NCBI GenBank assembly: GCA_964387495.1
Contig: CAYLXB010000016.1
Location: 1 to 55,217 of the forward strand
Direction of reading: 5' to 3'
DNA: 55,217 nt
From: DSXF01 sp964387495
GTDB lineage: Bacteria > Chloroflexota > Anaerolineae > Anaerolineales > Villigracilaceae
Positions 33,541 through 41,998 of this stretch are shown piece after piece. Position 1 is the first letter of the stretch. Every line of letters begins with the position of its first letter. A program made the translations under genes and the position numbers. A model generated the notes under the pieces. That model saw only the letters and a program-made list of their open reading frames with translations. It was not told the DNA's origin and ran no database searches.

Positions 33541-33563
33541 ATATTAGATATTATATCTAATAT
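33541..33563. promoter_or_regulatory. GntR operator overlapping the operon promoter
   Basis: Perfect 11-bp arms ATATTAGATAT and ATATCTAATAT around one base, 24 nt before the GntR start. TATAAT on the minus strand (33550-33555) lies inside it, with TTGTTG 16 bp upstream of that as a possible -35. Confidence 0.75.
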
Positions 33564-33674
33564 ATAAAATACAACAATCCGGGGCGCGAGTCAAGTATGA
33601 CATTCGTCACTATTTTTTCTCCCAAATCTTCAAGAGATCTGCCAACTCATACATCCCGGGTCCCCATCTGTGGT

Positions 33675-33680
33675 TATAAT
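33675..33680 (+). promoter_or_regulatory. -10 box of a leaderless transcript (ruvB)
   Basis: TATAAT, 6 nt before the ATG at 33687. Confidence 0.55.
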
Positions 33681-33686
33681 TCAGAC

Positions 33687-34745
33687 ATGAGCGAATCCCA
33701 TCCCCCTTCATCCAGCCAGAAGCAGGCCGGGCCGCGCCGCCCGCTCGACCCGGAGGCCAAAACCGATGACCGCCTCGACCAGACGCTGCGCCCGCAGAAA
33801 CTTGCGGATCTGATCGGGCAGGAGCAGGTCAAGGAGAACCTGGCAATCCTGATCGCGGCCGCCCGCCAGCGCCAGGAAGCCCTGGACCATGTTCTTTTTT
33901 ACGGGCCGCCGGGGCTGGGCAAGACCACCCTGGCGCACGTGGTGGCGAACGAGATGGGGGTCAACGTCAAGGTGACCTCCGGCCCGGCCATCGAGCGCGC
34001 GGGCGACTTGGCGGCCATCCTGACCAACCTGAGGGCGGGGGATGTGCTCTTTATCGACGAAGTTCACCGGCTGGGGCGGGCTGTGGAGGAGGTGCTCTAC
34101 CCGGCGATGGAGGATTTTGCGCTGGACATCGTGATCGGCAAGGGGCCTTCGGCGCGTTCCATCCGCCTGAAACTGCCGCGCTTCACTGTAGTGGGGGCGA
34201 CCACGCGGCTGGCGCTGGTGACGGCACCCCTGCGGGCGCGCTTTGGGGCCGTCTACCGCCTGGATTATTATGACCTAAAGGCCATGCAGGCCATCGTCCG
34301 GCGGGCAGCGGGGATGTTCAAGGTACCGGCGGAGGAAGATGGGATCAGCGAGGTGGGCCGGCGGGCACGCGGTACACCGCGCGTGGCCCTGCGGCTGCTG
34401 CGGCGGGTGCGAGACTATGCCCAAGTGCGCGGTGACGGAACCATCACTGCCAGCCTGGCACGGGAAGCGTTGGACTTGCTGCAGGTGGACCCGCTGGGCC
34501 TGGATGACGTGGACCGGCGTGTGCTGAAGACCATCATCGAGAAGTATAACGGCGGTCCGGTGGGGTTGAATACAATCGCGGCCTCCATCAGCGAGGAGGC
34601 GGATACAATCATGGATGTGGTGGAGCCTTACCTGCTGCAGCTGGGTTTCCTGGACCGTACGCCGCAGGGGCGGGTGGCGACGAAGCCGGCGTATGAGCAC
34701 CTGGGGATTGCTTATAATGATGAGACACAGCCGCGGTTGTTGTAG
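33687..34745 (+). CDS. ruvB: Holliday junction branch-migration helicase RuvB
   Basis: 352 residues. RuvB_N AAA domain with Walker A GPPGLGKTT near 72-80, Walker B LFIDEVHRL near 121-129 and sensor 1 FTVVGATTRLALV; the arginine-finger region APLRARFG follows, then the AAA lid and the C-terminal winged helix (LGLDDVDRRVL, EPYLLQLGFLDRTPQGR). It drives RuvAB branch migration. The start at 33687 is chosen because TATAAT precedes it by 6 nt and the region upstream is not conserved. Confidence 0.96.
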   Translation: MSESHPPSSSQKQAGPRRPLDPEAKTDDRLDQTLRPQKLADLIGQEQVKENLAILIAAARQRQEALDHVLFYGPPGLGKTTLAHVVANEMGVNVKVTSGPAIERAGDLAAILTNLRAGDVLFIDEVHRLGRAVEEVLYPAMEDFALDIVIGKGPSARSIRLKLPRFTVVGATTRLALVTAPLRARFGAVYRLDYYDLKAMQAIVRRAAGMFKVPAEEDGISEVGRRARGTPRVALRLLRRVRDYAQVRGDGTITASLAREALDLLQVDPLGLDDVDRRVLKTIIEKYNGGPVGLNTIAASISEEADTIMDVVEPYLLQLGFLDRTPQGRVATKPAYEHLGIAYNDETQPRLL

Positions 34746-34755
34746 GCTGGATGAT

Positions 34756-34983
34756 ATGTCTTCCCTGACGCGTTTGTTTATCCTGCTTGGAATCGTCTTC
34801 CTGCTGGTTGGCGGGTTAATTTACCTGTTCAGCCGCTTCAACCTGCCGCTGGGACGCCTGCCGGGGGATATCCGGATCGAGGGGGAGAAGGGGATGTTTT
34901 ATTTCCCGCTGGCGAGTTCGGTCGTGATTTCGATCCTGCTGACGCTCATTCTGAACCTTTTAATTCGCCTTTTCAGGAGATAG
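34756..34983 (+). CDS. DUF2905 family small membrane protein
   Basis: 75 residues. Two membrane segments (about 5-26 and 50-72) flank the conserved short loop LPLGRLPGDIRIEGEKGMFYFPL, which is diagnostic of DUF2905. Function unknown. The family is very often next to ruvB, as here (11 nt after the ruvB stop), so the two are probably co-transcribed. No strong ribosome-binding site is seen. Confidence 0.88.
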   Translation: MSSLTRLFILLGIVFLLVGGLIYLFSRFNLPLGRLPGDIRIEGEKGMFYFPLASSVVISILLTLILNLLIRLFRR

Positions 34984-34990
34984 AAAACTG

Positions 34991-35887
34991 ATGCAAAGTC
35001 GTTCTTTCAGCGGGCCGGCTGACCTGCAGGCCATGCAAATCTTGCTGGCCGGCCTGGCCGGGAAATCCACCCTGGTCGATTTCGATGAGGTGATGGCGAC
35101 CCGGTCGGTGCAGAGGCGCACGCGGTTGTGGGAGGCCGGCGCAGATAGGCTGGTTGCTTTTGCCTATGTGGACGATTACAACAACCTGTGGTTTGAGATC
35201 GCTCCCGGCTACAACCAACCGACCCTGCAGGCGGAAATCGTGGCCTGGGGGGTGGAATGCGTACGGCGTGGGAATGCCGAGAGCGGCGAAGCGGCCACGC
35301 TGGATGCCGTCTGCGAGGCGGATGCGCAGGAGCACATGACCCTGTTGCGGGCACATGGCTTCCAGGAAACGGGGCTGCGCACACTGAGGTATGCCCGAAC
35401 GCTTGAGGGGCCTTTGCCGGAGGTGAGTCTGCCGCCCGGATTCAGCCTGCGGTCGGCACGCGGCGAGCAGGAAGCCGGGGCGCTGACGGCCCTGCACCGG
35501 GCGGCCTTCGGCGACGACTTGATGACGGTCGAGTACCGGCTGGCAATGATGCGCTCGCCCCAGTACGTGCCGGAACTGGACCTGGTGATCACTGCGCCAG
35601 ATGGAGAGTTGGCGGCGTTCTGCGTGTGCACCGTCGATGAAGAAGAGAACCGGCGCAGCGACCTGCCGACCGGCTGGCCGGACCCGATCGGGGTACGAGC
35701 GGGTTACCAGGGGATGGGACTTGGGAAGGCTGTGTTGAGCGCGGCCCTGCACGGCCTGCAGCGGCGCGGCCTGAAGCAGGCCTGCCTGGGAACCAGCAGC
35801 GAGAACCGGCGCATGCAATACCTGGCGGAGTCGCTGGGTTTCCGGCTGATTGCTGAAAAGATCTGGTTTTCGAAATCCATGATATGA
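34991..35887 (+). CDS. GNAT family N-acetyltransferase
   Basis: 298 residues. The C-terminal half is a GNAT domain: the acetyl-CoA-binding motif A is GYQGMGLGKAVLSAAL near 237-252, followed by ACLGTSSENRRMQYLAESLGF. The N-terminal half (ATRSVQRRTRLWEAGADRLVAFAYVDDYNNLW) resembles a degenerate second GNAT fold, so it may be a tandem GNAT. The substrate is not known. AGGAG overlaps the stop of the DUF2905 gene just before it, indicating coupling. Confidence 0.88.
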   Translation: MQSRSFSGPADLQAMQILLAGLAGKSTLVDFDEVMATRSVQRRTRLWEAGADRLVAFAYVDDYNNLWFEIAPGYNQPTLQAEIVAWGVECVRRGNAESGEAATLDAVCEADAQEHMTLLRAHGFQETGLRTLRYARTLEGPLPEVSLPPGFSLRSARGEQEAGALTALHRAAFGDDLMTVEYRLAMMRSPQYVPELDLVITAPDGELAAFCVCTVDEEENRRSDLPTGWPDPIGVRAGYQGMGLGKAVLSAALHGLQRRGLKQACLGTSSENRRMQYLAESLGFRLIAEKIWFSKSMI

Positions 35888-35897
35888 AGGAGCCACG

Positions 35898-36725
35898 ATG
35901 AAAATCCTGATTTGCTGTGACATGGAAGGCATCTCCGGGGTGGTGGACTGGGAGCACGTCGAGCCAGGGCACCCTGAATACGAGCGTTTCCGCCGGATCA
36001 TGACCGGTGACGTCAACGCAGCCATCCGGGGAGCCTGCGAGGCGGGTGCGGACGAGGTCATTGTGGCGGACGGGCACGAGTATGGGCGGAACCTGTTGAT
36101 CGAAGAACTCGACCCGCGGGCGCTGCTGAACTGCGGGAGTCCTTCGCCGCTGGCCATCGTCCAGGGGGTCGAGACGGGCGTGGATGGAGCGCTTTTCATC
36201 GGCTACCATGCCCGGTACGGGTCACCGGGGGCATTGCTGTGCCACACCTGGTCGGGGGTGACGCGCAACCTGTGGCTGAACGAACTGCTGGTTGGCGAGA
36301 CCGGGCTGAGCGCGGCGGTATGCGGGCATTTCAATGTGCCGGTATTGATGATCAGCGGGGACGACCGTGTCTGCAGCGAGGCGACGGAACTGCTCAGCGG
36401 GCTGGAGACGGCGGTCGTCAAGCGTTCGCTCAGCCGCCAAGCCGCAGCCTGCCTGCCGCTGGAGACGGCGCGCCAGCGGATCTATAGCGCGGCGCGGCGG
36501 GCAGTGGAAGGCCTGAAAGCGGGACAGGCACCGGCCGTGTTCCGGGTTTCAACGCCGGTTAAGGTGACGGTGGAGTTGATGGAGGCGGAGATGATGGCGC
36601 ATGCCAGGAAGGTGGCAGGCACCAAACAATTGGATGAGACGCGGGTGGAGTACCTGGCGGAGGATATGCTGGAGGCGTACCGGGTCTTCCGGGAGTACAA
36701 TGAGGCCGGGGCCGAAGACGATTAG
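35898..36725 (+). CDS. dppA: M55 family D-aminopeptidase
   Basis: 275 residues. The metal-binding residues of DppA-like enzymes are visible: CDMEGISGVVDW gives D8 and E10, DGHEYGRN gives H60, and IGYHARYG and the later EATELLSG complete the site. It removes D-amino acids from the N-terminus of peptides such as D-Ala-D-Ala products of wall turnover. AAGGAG stands before the ATG, 10 nt after the GNAT stop, so co-transcription is likely. Confidence 0.92.
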   Translation: MKILICCDMEGISGVVDWEHVEPGHPEYERFRRIMTGDVNAAIRGACEAGADEVIVADGHEYGRNLLIEELDPRALLNCGSPSPLAIVQGVETGVDGALFIGYHARYGSPGALLCHTWSGVTRNLWLNELLVGETGLSAAVCGHFNVPVLMISGDDRVCSEATELLSGLETAVVKRSLSRQAAACLPLETARQRIYSAARRAVEGLKAGQAPAVFRVSTPVKVTVELMEAEMMAHARKVAGTKQLDETRVEYLAEDMLEAYRVFREYNEAGAEDD

Positions 36726-36754
36726 CCCGGTTCCTGTCTGCTGTTGATATTCCG

Positions 36755-37762
36755 ATGAAAACTTCCGATTTCAATTATGACCTGCCCGCCGAGTGCATCG
36801 CCCAGACGCCGCTGGAGCCGCGCGATTCGTCGCGGCTGCTGGTGCTGAAACGGGACGGCGGAGGGCTGGAGCATAAGGTCTTCCGCGAGATCGGGAAGTA
36901 TCTCAGGCCCGGCGACCTGCTGGTGCTGAACCAGACACGCGTCATCCCGGCGCGGTTGTTCGGGCGGAAGGCCAGCGGCGGGCGGGTGGAAGTGCTGTTG
37001 CTGCGGCGGGATGATCTGCTGAACTGGGAGTGCCTGGTGGGCGGCAAGGGGCTGTCGGCAGGGAAAACGATCCGGATCGAGAATGGGCCGGCGGCCGAGA
37101 TCGCGGCGGTGCTGGAAGGCTCGCGGCGGCTGGTGCGTTTCGAAGAGCCGATCGAGCCATATTTCCCCAATGCAGGGCATGTGCCGCTGCCGCCGTACAT
37201 CCATGCCGAGCTCAAGGATCCCGAGCGCTACCAGACTGTGTACGCCCGCCAGCCCGGTTCGGCGGCGGCGCCCACAGCGGGATTGCATTTCACGCCGCGC
37301 CTGCTGGAGGAACTGGAGGCGGCCGGGGTCAGGACGGCATATGTAACTCTGCACGTCGGCCTGGATACTTTTGCGCCGGTCACGGAAGACGATCCGGAAG
37401 AACACAGGATCCATACGGAATGGTGCGAGTTGCTGCAACCTACAGCAGATGCAATCAACGAAACGCGCCAAGCGGGCGGGCGGGTGGTCGCGGTGGGGAC
37501 CACTTCGGTGCGGACGCTGGAGAGCGCGGCGGGGTCGAGTCTGGTGCGGCCGTACAGCGGGCCCACCTCGCTTTATATCCTGCCGGGTTATCGATTCAAA
37601 CTGGTAGAGGTGATGATCACTAACTTCCACCTGCCCAAGTCCACGCTGTTGATGCTGGTGAGCGCTTTTGCGGGGCGGGAGCGCATCTTGGATGCCTACG
37701 AAAGTGCCAAACGGGAAGGCTACCGCTTCTACTCTTTCGGCGATGCGATGCTGATCCTGTAA
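36755..37762 (+). CDS. queA: tRNA preQ1(34) S-adenosylmethionine ribosyltransferase-isomerase
   Basis: 335 residues, normal length. Family signatures include the start FNYDLPAECIAQTPLEPRDSSRLL, LRPGDLLVLNQTRVIPARLFG, GSAAAPTAGLHFTPRLL, THVGLDTFAPV-like HVGLDTFAPVTEDD, and VMITNFHLPKSTLLMLVSAFAG. It adds and rearranges the ribosyl moiety of SAM on preQ1-tRNA in queuosine synthesis. No other queuosine gene (tgt, queC-F) is present in the window. Confidence 0.96.
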   Translation: MKTSDFNYDLPAECIAQTPLEPRDSSRLLVLKRDGGGLEHKVFREIGKYLRPGDLLVLNQTRVIPARLFGRKASGGRVEVLLLRRDDLLNWECLVGGKGLSAGKTIRIENGPAAEIAAVLEGSRRLVRFEEPIEPYFPNAGHVPLPPYIHAELKDPERYQTVYARQPGSAAAPTAGLHFTPRLLEELEAAGVRTAYVTLHVGLDTFAPVTEDDPEEHRIHTEWCELLQPTADAINETRQAGGRVVAVGTTSVRTLESAAGSSLVRPYSGPTSLYILPGYRFKLVEVMITNFHLPKSTLLMLVSAFAGRERILDAYESAKREGYRFYSFGDAMLIL

Positions 37763-37809
37763 TGCGCATAGCCACGGTACTATAAACTGAAGAAACCTCA
37801 GGAGTCTGC

Positions 37810-39012
37810 ATGCCCACGGAACAACTTTATTTCGATGATCCGCTCTGCCTGGCGTTCGAGGCGGAAGTGGTCGAAGTCCTGCCTCTCCCAGAGGGCCGAA
37901 CGGGCGCGATCCTGCCGCGAACATATTTCTATCCGACCAGCGGCGGGCAGGAATATGACACCGGGACGATCGGCGAGGCGCGCGTGGTGGATGTGTACAA
38001 GGAAGAAGATGGGCGGATCGTGCACTGCCTGGACCGGACGCTGGCCCCAGGACGCTACCCGGCGCGCATCGAGCGGGCACGGCGCCTGCTTAATATGCAG
38101 CATCACACGGCCCAGCATGTGCTGACCGGGGCATTCGTGGCGGTGCTGGGGCTGGAGACGCTCTCGGCCAACATCAACGGTAATTCGCCCTCGACCATCG
38201 ACCTGGAGACCACAGAGGTCTCCCCAGCGAACCTGGCGCGGGTGGAGAACTTCGCCAACGGGGTATTGTTCGAAAACCGCAGCGTAAAGAGTTATACCGT
38301 GAACGACACCGAGGCGGCCCGCATCCCCTTCCGCAAGCCGCCGGCCGTCTCTGGCCGGATCCGGGTGATCGAGGTGGAAGGCTTCGACTACTCGGCCTGC
38401 GGCGGTACGCACTGCCCGCAGACCGGGATGGTGGGACTGGTGAAAATCCTGCGCAGCGAACATGTCAACCAGAAACTGCGGATCCACTTCGTGGCGGGAG
38501 CGCAGGCGCTGGAGGTCTTCCGTGCCTACCAGGCGGCAGGGCAGGCGGCTGCTGCGCTGCTGGATACCGGGGTGGAGGGGCTGCCCGAAGGGGTGCGCAA
38601 ACTTCAGGAGCGTCTGAAGGCGGCCGAAGCCGAACTGGAACCCCTGCGGCAGGAGCACCTGGAGTATGAAGCGCTCGCTCTGGCCGAGAGGGCGGAAGCA
38701 GTGGGGTCCCGGCGGCTGGTGACGGCCATCTTCCGCGGCCGGTCCCCGACCGAGGTGCGCCTGCTGGCCGGCAAACTGCGCGAGGTCCCCGGGATGGTGG
38801 CCCTGCTGGCGGCTTATGATGGAGGGAAGCTCTCACTGGTGGCGGCGTGCGCAGCCGACAGCGGGCTGGAGGCGCGCAACCTGCTGAACCAGCACCTGGC
38901 GGCGCTCAACTGCCGAGGCGGGGGGGATGCCGGCCTGGCACAGGGCGGCGGCCCGGCAGACGAGGCGGCGGTGGGGATGTTGTTCGAGAAGACGAAGGAG
39001 TATTTGGGGTAA
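37810..39012 (+). CDS. Alanyl-tRNA editing protein, AlaX long type with DHHA1 domain
   Basis: 400 residues. The AlaRS-like N-terminal barrel (about 1-95; YFYPTSGGQEYDTG) is followed by the editing domain: HHTAQHVL near 98-105 and CGGTHC near 200-205 supply the zinc ligands. A coiled coil (about 255-300) leads to a C-terminal DHHA1 domain with RGGGDAGLAQGGGP. It should hydrolyse Ser- or Gly-mischarged tRNA-Ala. There is no aminoacylation core, so it is a free-standing editing factor. CAGGAG stands before the ATG. Confidence 0.92.
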   Translation: MPTEQLYFDDPLCLAFEAEVVEVLPLPEGRTGAILPRTYFYPTSGGQEYDTGTIGEARVVDVYKEEDGRIVHCLDRTLAPGRYPARIERARRLLNMQHHTAQHVLTGAFVAVLGLETLSANINGNSPSTIDLETTEVSPANLARVENFANGVLFENRSVKSYTVNDTEAARIPFRKPPAVSGRIRVIEVEGFDYSACGGTHCPQTGMVGLVKILRSEHVNQKLRIHFVAGAQALEVFRAYQAAGQAAAALLDTGVEGLPEGVRKLQERLKAAEAELEPLRQEHLEYEALALAERAEAVGSRRLVTAIFRGRSPTEVRLLAGKLREVPGMVALLAAYDGGKLSLVAACAADSGLEARNLLNQHLAALNCRGGGDAGLAQGGGPADEAAVGMLFEKTKEYLG

Positions 39013-39044
39013 AAACAGAGAGCGGTGAAAGCCGCTCTCTGTTT
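39013..39044. terminator. Intrinsic terminator after the AlaX gene
   Basis: 13-bp stem AAACAGAGAGCGG and its complement with a 6-nt loop; the T-run is short on the plus strand. It marks the left edge of a lower-GC stretch. Confidence 0.7.
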
Positions 39045-39132
39045 ATCCCTAAAGCCAGAAGCTTTGTGTGTTCAGAAATTAATAGGCCGGCAATCCAACT
39101 GCCGGGGCACATGGGTGTGATCAATAATCTCT

Positions 39133-39312
39133 TTACCTGACTTTGAACAGGAATAACAGCAATAGCGGGGTCAACACGATTTGCAGCAGGACAAACCGAA
39201 CCAGGACCTGCGGGTTCGACCAGTGTTTTTCGCGCCGGACATGATCATGCAAGGGATAGCGCACCTTTTTGAAGATCCCGATTTTGAAGAATCTCAAAAG
39301 GAGATAGTCTCC
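39133..39312 (-). pseudogene. Remnant of a MraY/GT4-like membrane transferase (C-terminus)
   Basis: On the minus strand this frame reads 59 codons ending in TAA, directly preceded by an in-frame TAG. The translation contains VRYPLHDHVRREKHWS and PQVLVRFVLLQIVL, which resemble the C-terminal HHH loop and last helix of phospho-N-acetylmuramoyl-pentapeptide transferase. No start codon precedes it and the rest of the gene is absent, so it is most likely a gene remnant. It accounts for the stretch between the AlaX terminator and the methyltransferase gene. The rest of 39045-39351 shows nothing else. Confidence 0.5.
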
Positions 39313-39351
39313 CTAAATAAATACTACTCATCTGTGTGATTCACGGACATC

Positions 39352-40053
39352 TTACCAAATAAACGGCAACAAGCGGTATTTCACTTTTTGCATATATTCA
39401 ATGTAACCGTCCAACTCCTCAACGAGCATCTTCTCCTCGCCATGGATTCTTAGGATAAGGATTGATGATATACACATCCCGATAATTACAGCCACTATCG
39501 ATCCCAATAAGAGCGGTCCGCCAATGAGCAGCATTATGATCCCGAGATATTGGGGGTGCCTTACAACACCATAGACTCCCGTTGAAATGACTTTTTGTTG
39601 GCGATCTGTTTGTATCCTTACGACAGTTGAAAGATATGGATTGGCAATTGTTGCTGCTATCAAAAGGTACAAAGTTGGAAGTAATAACAGGCAACCAATC
39701 ATTCTAACGAACAGAGGAAAGCGCGGGGATAAACCAAGAGTTTGTGCATCCAATGGCATCGCAACCAGCCAAAATGCTGACAGGATGAACAGTGAAGTGA
39801 GAAGATGCCTGTCCCACTTTTTTTGATTAGATTCATGTGCACTCAATCGTTCTGAAAACAACGTTGGATTCTTTTTATACATGTAAATCATATTGGAAAG
39901 CATCATTACATCGAACCAAATGCTCAATACCCATCCTTCTGTCCAGGCAAGGTTTCCCGATAATAAAACGATGACCGCTGGAAATAAGGCGACAACAAAA
40001 AGGGACATAAGGATAAACGTGCCAAGAGAATAATTCTTATGTGTACCTTTCAT
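39352..40053 (-). CDS. Isoprenylcysteine carboxyl methyltransferase (ICMT) family membrane protein
   Basis: 233 residues. Five to six membrane segments (for example MSLFVVALFPAVIVLLSG and FVRMIGCLLLLPTLYLLIAA). The C-terminal catalytic region has GVYGVVRHPQYLGIIML, the SAM-binding motif of ICMT/PEMT-like methyltransferases, and HGEEKMLVEELDGYIEYMQKV. Bacterial members methylate lipids or small molecules; the substrate here is unknown. Base composition is clearly more AT-rich than the surrounding genes, which suggests horizontal transfer. GGAGG lies before the ATG. Confidence 0.85.
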   Translation of the reverse strand: MKGTHKNYSLGTFILMSLFVVALFPAVIVLLSGNLAWTEGWVLSIWFDVMMLSNMIYMYKKNPTLFSERLSAHESNQKKWDRHLLTSLFILSAFWLVAMPLDAQTLGLSPRFPLFVRMIGCLLLLPTLYLLIAATIANPYLSTVVRIQTDRQQKVISTGVYGVVRHPQYLGIIMLLIGGPLLLGSIVAVIIGMCISSILILRIHGEEKMLVEELDGYIEYMQKVKYRLLPFIW

Positions 40054-40108
40054 AGCCAGCCTCCTCCTAGAGGTTGCTATTTTCTTTCAGCCCATGTCAA
40101 ATGTTCAA

Positions 40109-40150
40109 CAAGAAGCCGCCAGCCGGCCGCGTTCGGGCGGCGGCTTCTTG
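40109..40150. terminator. Terminator hairpin upstream of the ICMT gene
   Basis: 12-bp stem CAAGAAGCCGCC and its complement, loop of 18 nt, T-rich flank on the plus strand. The remaining 40151-40314 is AT-richer and holds nothing I can support. Confidence 0.6.
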
Positions 40151-40314
40151 TTTCATTTCTCGAGACGTAAAATAATTTCCTCCCATGTTGAAGGTCCCGA
40201 CACTCGGCAAAATCATGTCAGCAGGGCTATTCGGCCGCTTTTAGCCACTTCGTTTTCGTAATTCAAAGTCGTTCACCGGAGTACCAGCAGTGTGCCGGTA
40301 TATCCATGTATATC

Positions 40315-41250
40315 CTATTTCCTGCGCGAGGGCCTCTCGGCTGTGACGCCCAGGGCACGGTCGAACTGGTCGTCCAGGATCATGCGGCCCATCTGCTCGC
40401 CGTAGCGGGTCAGTTCGTCCATCACGCTGGCATCGTCCATCGGCATGGGGGTGGGGAAGTCCACCTGGTAGCGGCGGAAGTCCAGTTTCTTGAAGAATGT
40501 CTCGACCAAGTGCACCTGCTGGTCATCGGCGGAGGCCAAGAAGGCGCCCAGGAGGGGGTTCAGCCAGTCCCAGACGGCGAAGCGGCCGGGTTCGCCAGGC
40601 TGGAGGGTGTGCGGGTCGCGGCCGGTGCCCAGGCTGATGAGGGTAGTCTCCTCCGGCTTCCACTTCAGGCAGAACTGTGCCTCGTAGGCAGCGAGGTAGC
40701 AGGGGTTGGCGTACGAGCCGACGCCGCCATCCACATAGCGGCCAGCTACCACCGGGAAATAGGTGGGCACACAGGAGGAGGCCAGCACGGCCCTGACGAT
40801 GGGCCAGCTCTTATATTCGGCCTTATAGGGTTTGATGAAGCAGGTCTTGTTGGCGACTACATCGAAAGCGGTGATGACCACATCAGTTGGAGGCTGGGCG
40901 CTCCAGAAATCGCCCATGCGGCCGGTGCCGAGGTACTCGGTGAGCGCATCTTCCAGCGGGCCGGAGGGGTAGCGGTAGCGCGTCAGCGGCCAGAAGAAGG
41001 TACGCCAGGATTTTTTGAAGATGCGCCTGCCCAGTGCCAGGTAGAGTTCGTGCATGCGGCCGGCGGTCAGGCCCATGCCGATGCCGGCAGAGATGATCGA
41101 GCCTGTGGATGTGCCGGCGGCCAGGCGAAAGATCTCGTTCACCGTCCTCCCGGCGGCCTGTTCAAGCATGGCCAGGGCGCGCGCCGGAAGGATGCCGCGG
41201 ATGCCACCGCCGTCAATGGCGATGGCGACATTTTTTCGGAATGGTTTCAT
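40315..41250 (-). CDS. Patatin-like phospholipase
   Basis: 311 residues, start chosen at 41250 where GGGAGG precedes the ATG. The oxyanion motif is IDGGGIRGILPARAL near 13-27. The nucleophile elbow is AGTSTGSIISAG near 50-61 (GxSxG), and the dyad aspartate is in YVDGGVGSYANP near 185. There is no signal peptide or membrane helix. It should be a cytosolic lipid acyl hydrolase. Some patatins serve in cyclic-nucleotide defence systems (CapV), but no nucleotide cyclase is next to this one, so a metabolic role is more likely. Confidence 0.92.
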   Translation of the reverse strand: MKPFRKNVAIAIDGGGIRGILPARALAMLEQAAGRTVNEIFRLAAGTSTGSIISAGIGMGLTAGRMHELYLALGRRIFKKSWRTFFWPLTRYRYPSGPLEDALTEYLGTGRMGDFWSAQPPTDVVITAFDVVANKTCFIKPYKAEYKSWPIVRAVLASSCVPTYFPVVAGRYVDGGVGSYANPCYLAAYEAQFCLKWKPEETTLISLGTGRDPHTLQPGEPGRFAVWDWLNPLLGAFLASADDQQVHLVETFFKKLDFRRYQVDFPTPMPMDDASVMDELTRYGEQMGRMILDDQFDRALGVTAERPSRRK

Positions 41251-41296
41251 GGCTGCCTCCCATGTATAGTGTAGTGCAATTTGGCAAAGATTCAAG

Positions 41297-41302
41297 TAGA
41301 AT
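41297..41302 (+). promoter_or_regulatory. -10 box of a leaderless transcript (UDG gene)
   Basis: TAGAAT, 6 nt before the ATG at 41309. Confidence 0.4.
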
Positions 41303-41308
41303 CCGGGT

Positions 41309-41980
41309 ATGAATTTTTCCAGCCTGGATGAGATCAACCGCTGCCTGCCGGACTGCCGCCTGTGCCCGCGGCTGGTGACCTGGCGGGAGGAGGTGGCGCG
41401 CACAAAACGGCGCGCCTACCGTGAGTGGGACTACTGGGGCAGGCCGGTGCCCGGCTTTGGCGACCCGCGGGGGCGCGTGGCCGTAGTAGGACTGGCCCCC
41501 GGGGCACACGGTTCCAACCGCACCGGGCGGATGTTCACCGGGGATGCCTCCGGCGACTTCCTCTACCCAGCGCTGCACCGCGCCGGCTTTGCCAGCCAGC
41601 CGGCTTCGGTCTCGCGTGCGGACGGCCTGCAACTGAACGACCTGTATATCACGGCCGTTGGGCGCTGCGCGCCGCCGGATAACAAGCCCACCCCCGAAGA
41701 ATTGAACAACTGCCAGCCCTACCTGGCGGGTGAACTGGAATTCATCCAACCCAAAGTCCTGGTGGCCTTGGGGCGGATTGCCTTCGAGCGCCTGCTGCGC
41801 CTGGCGGGGATGCCCGGCAACGGCCTGACCTTTGCGCACGGTGCGCTGCATCCCCTGGAGGGCGGGCGCTGGCTGCTATGCTCCTACCATCCCAGCCGCC
41901 AGAACACCCAAACGGGGCGCCTGACGGCAGAGATGTTCGATATTGTCTGGGCGAAGGCGCGGGAATTGCTGGATGGCTGA
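41309..41980 (+). CDS. Type 5 uracil-DNA glycosylase (UdgB)
   Basis: 223 residues. Iron-sulfur cysteines appear early (LPDCRLCPRLV), motif A is VGLAPGAHGSNRTGRMFTGD with Ala-Pro-Gly typical of family 5, and the C-terminal motif is CSYHPSRQNTQTGR. UdgB removes uracil and some deaminated purines from DNA. An asparagine-free motif A separates it from type 4. It is followed 18 nt later by an alpha/beta hydrolase gene. Confidence 0.93.
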   Translation: MNFSSLDEINRCLPDCRLCPRLVTWREEVARTKRRAYREWDYWGRPVPGFGDPRGRVAVVGLAPGAHGSNRTGRMFTGDASGDFLYPALHRAGFASQPASVSRADGLQLNDLYITAVGRCAPPDNKPTPEELNNCQPYLAGELEFIQPKVLVALGRIAFERLLRLAGMPGNGLTFAHGALHPLEGGRWLLCSYHPSRQNTQTGRLTAEMFDIVWAKARELLDG

Positions 41981-41998
41981 TGAGGATGGATGTAAACG

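Noticed and set aside
36722..38080. 452-codon frame antisense to queA
   Set aside because: Shadow frame; queA is certain on the plus strand.
40315..41250. Patatin as a CBASS effector
   Set aside because: No nucleotide cyclase or other defence gene adjoins it; neighbours are metabolic and repair genes.
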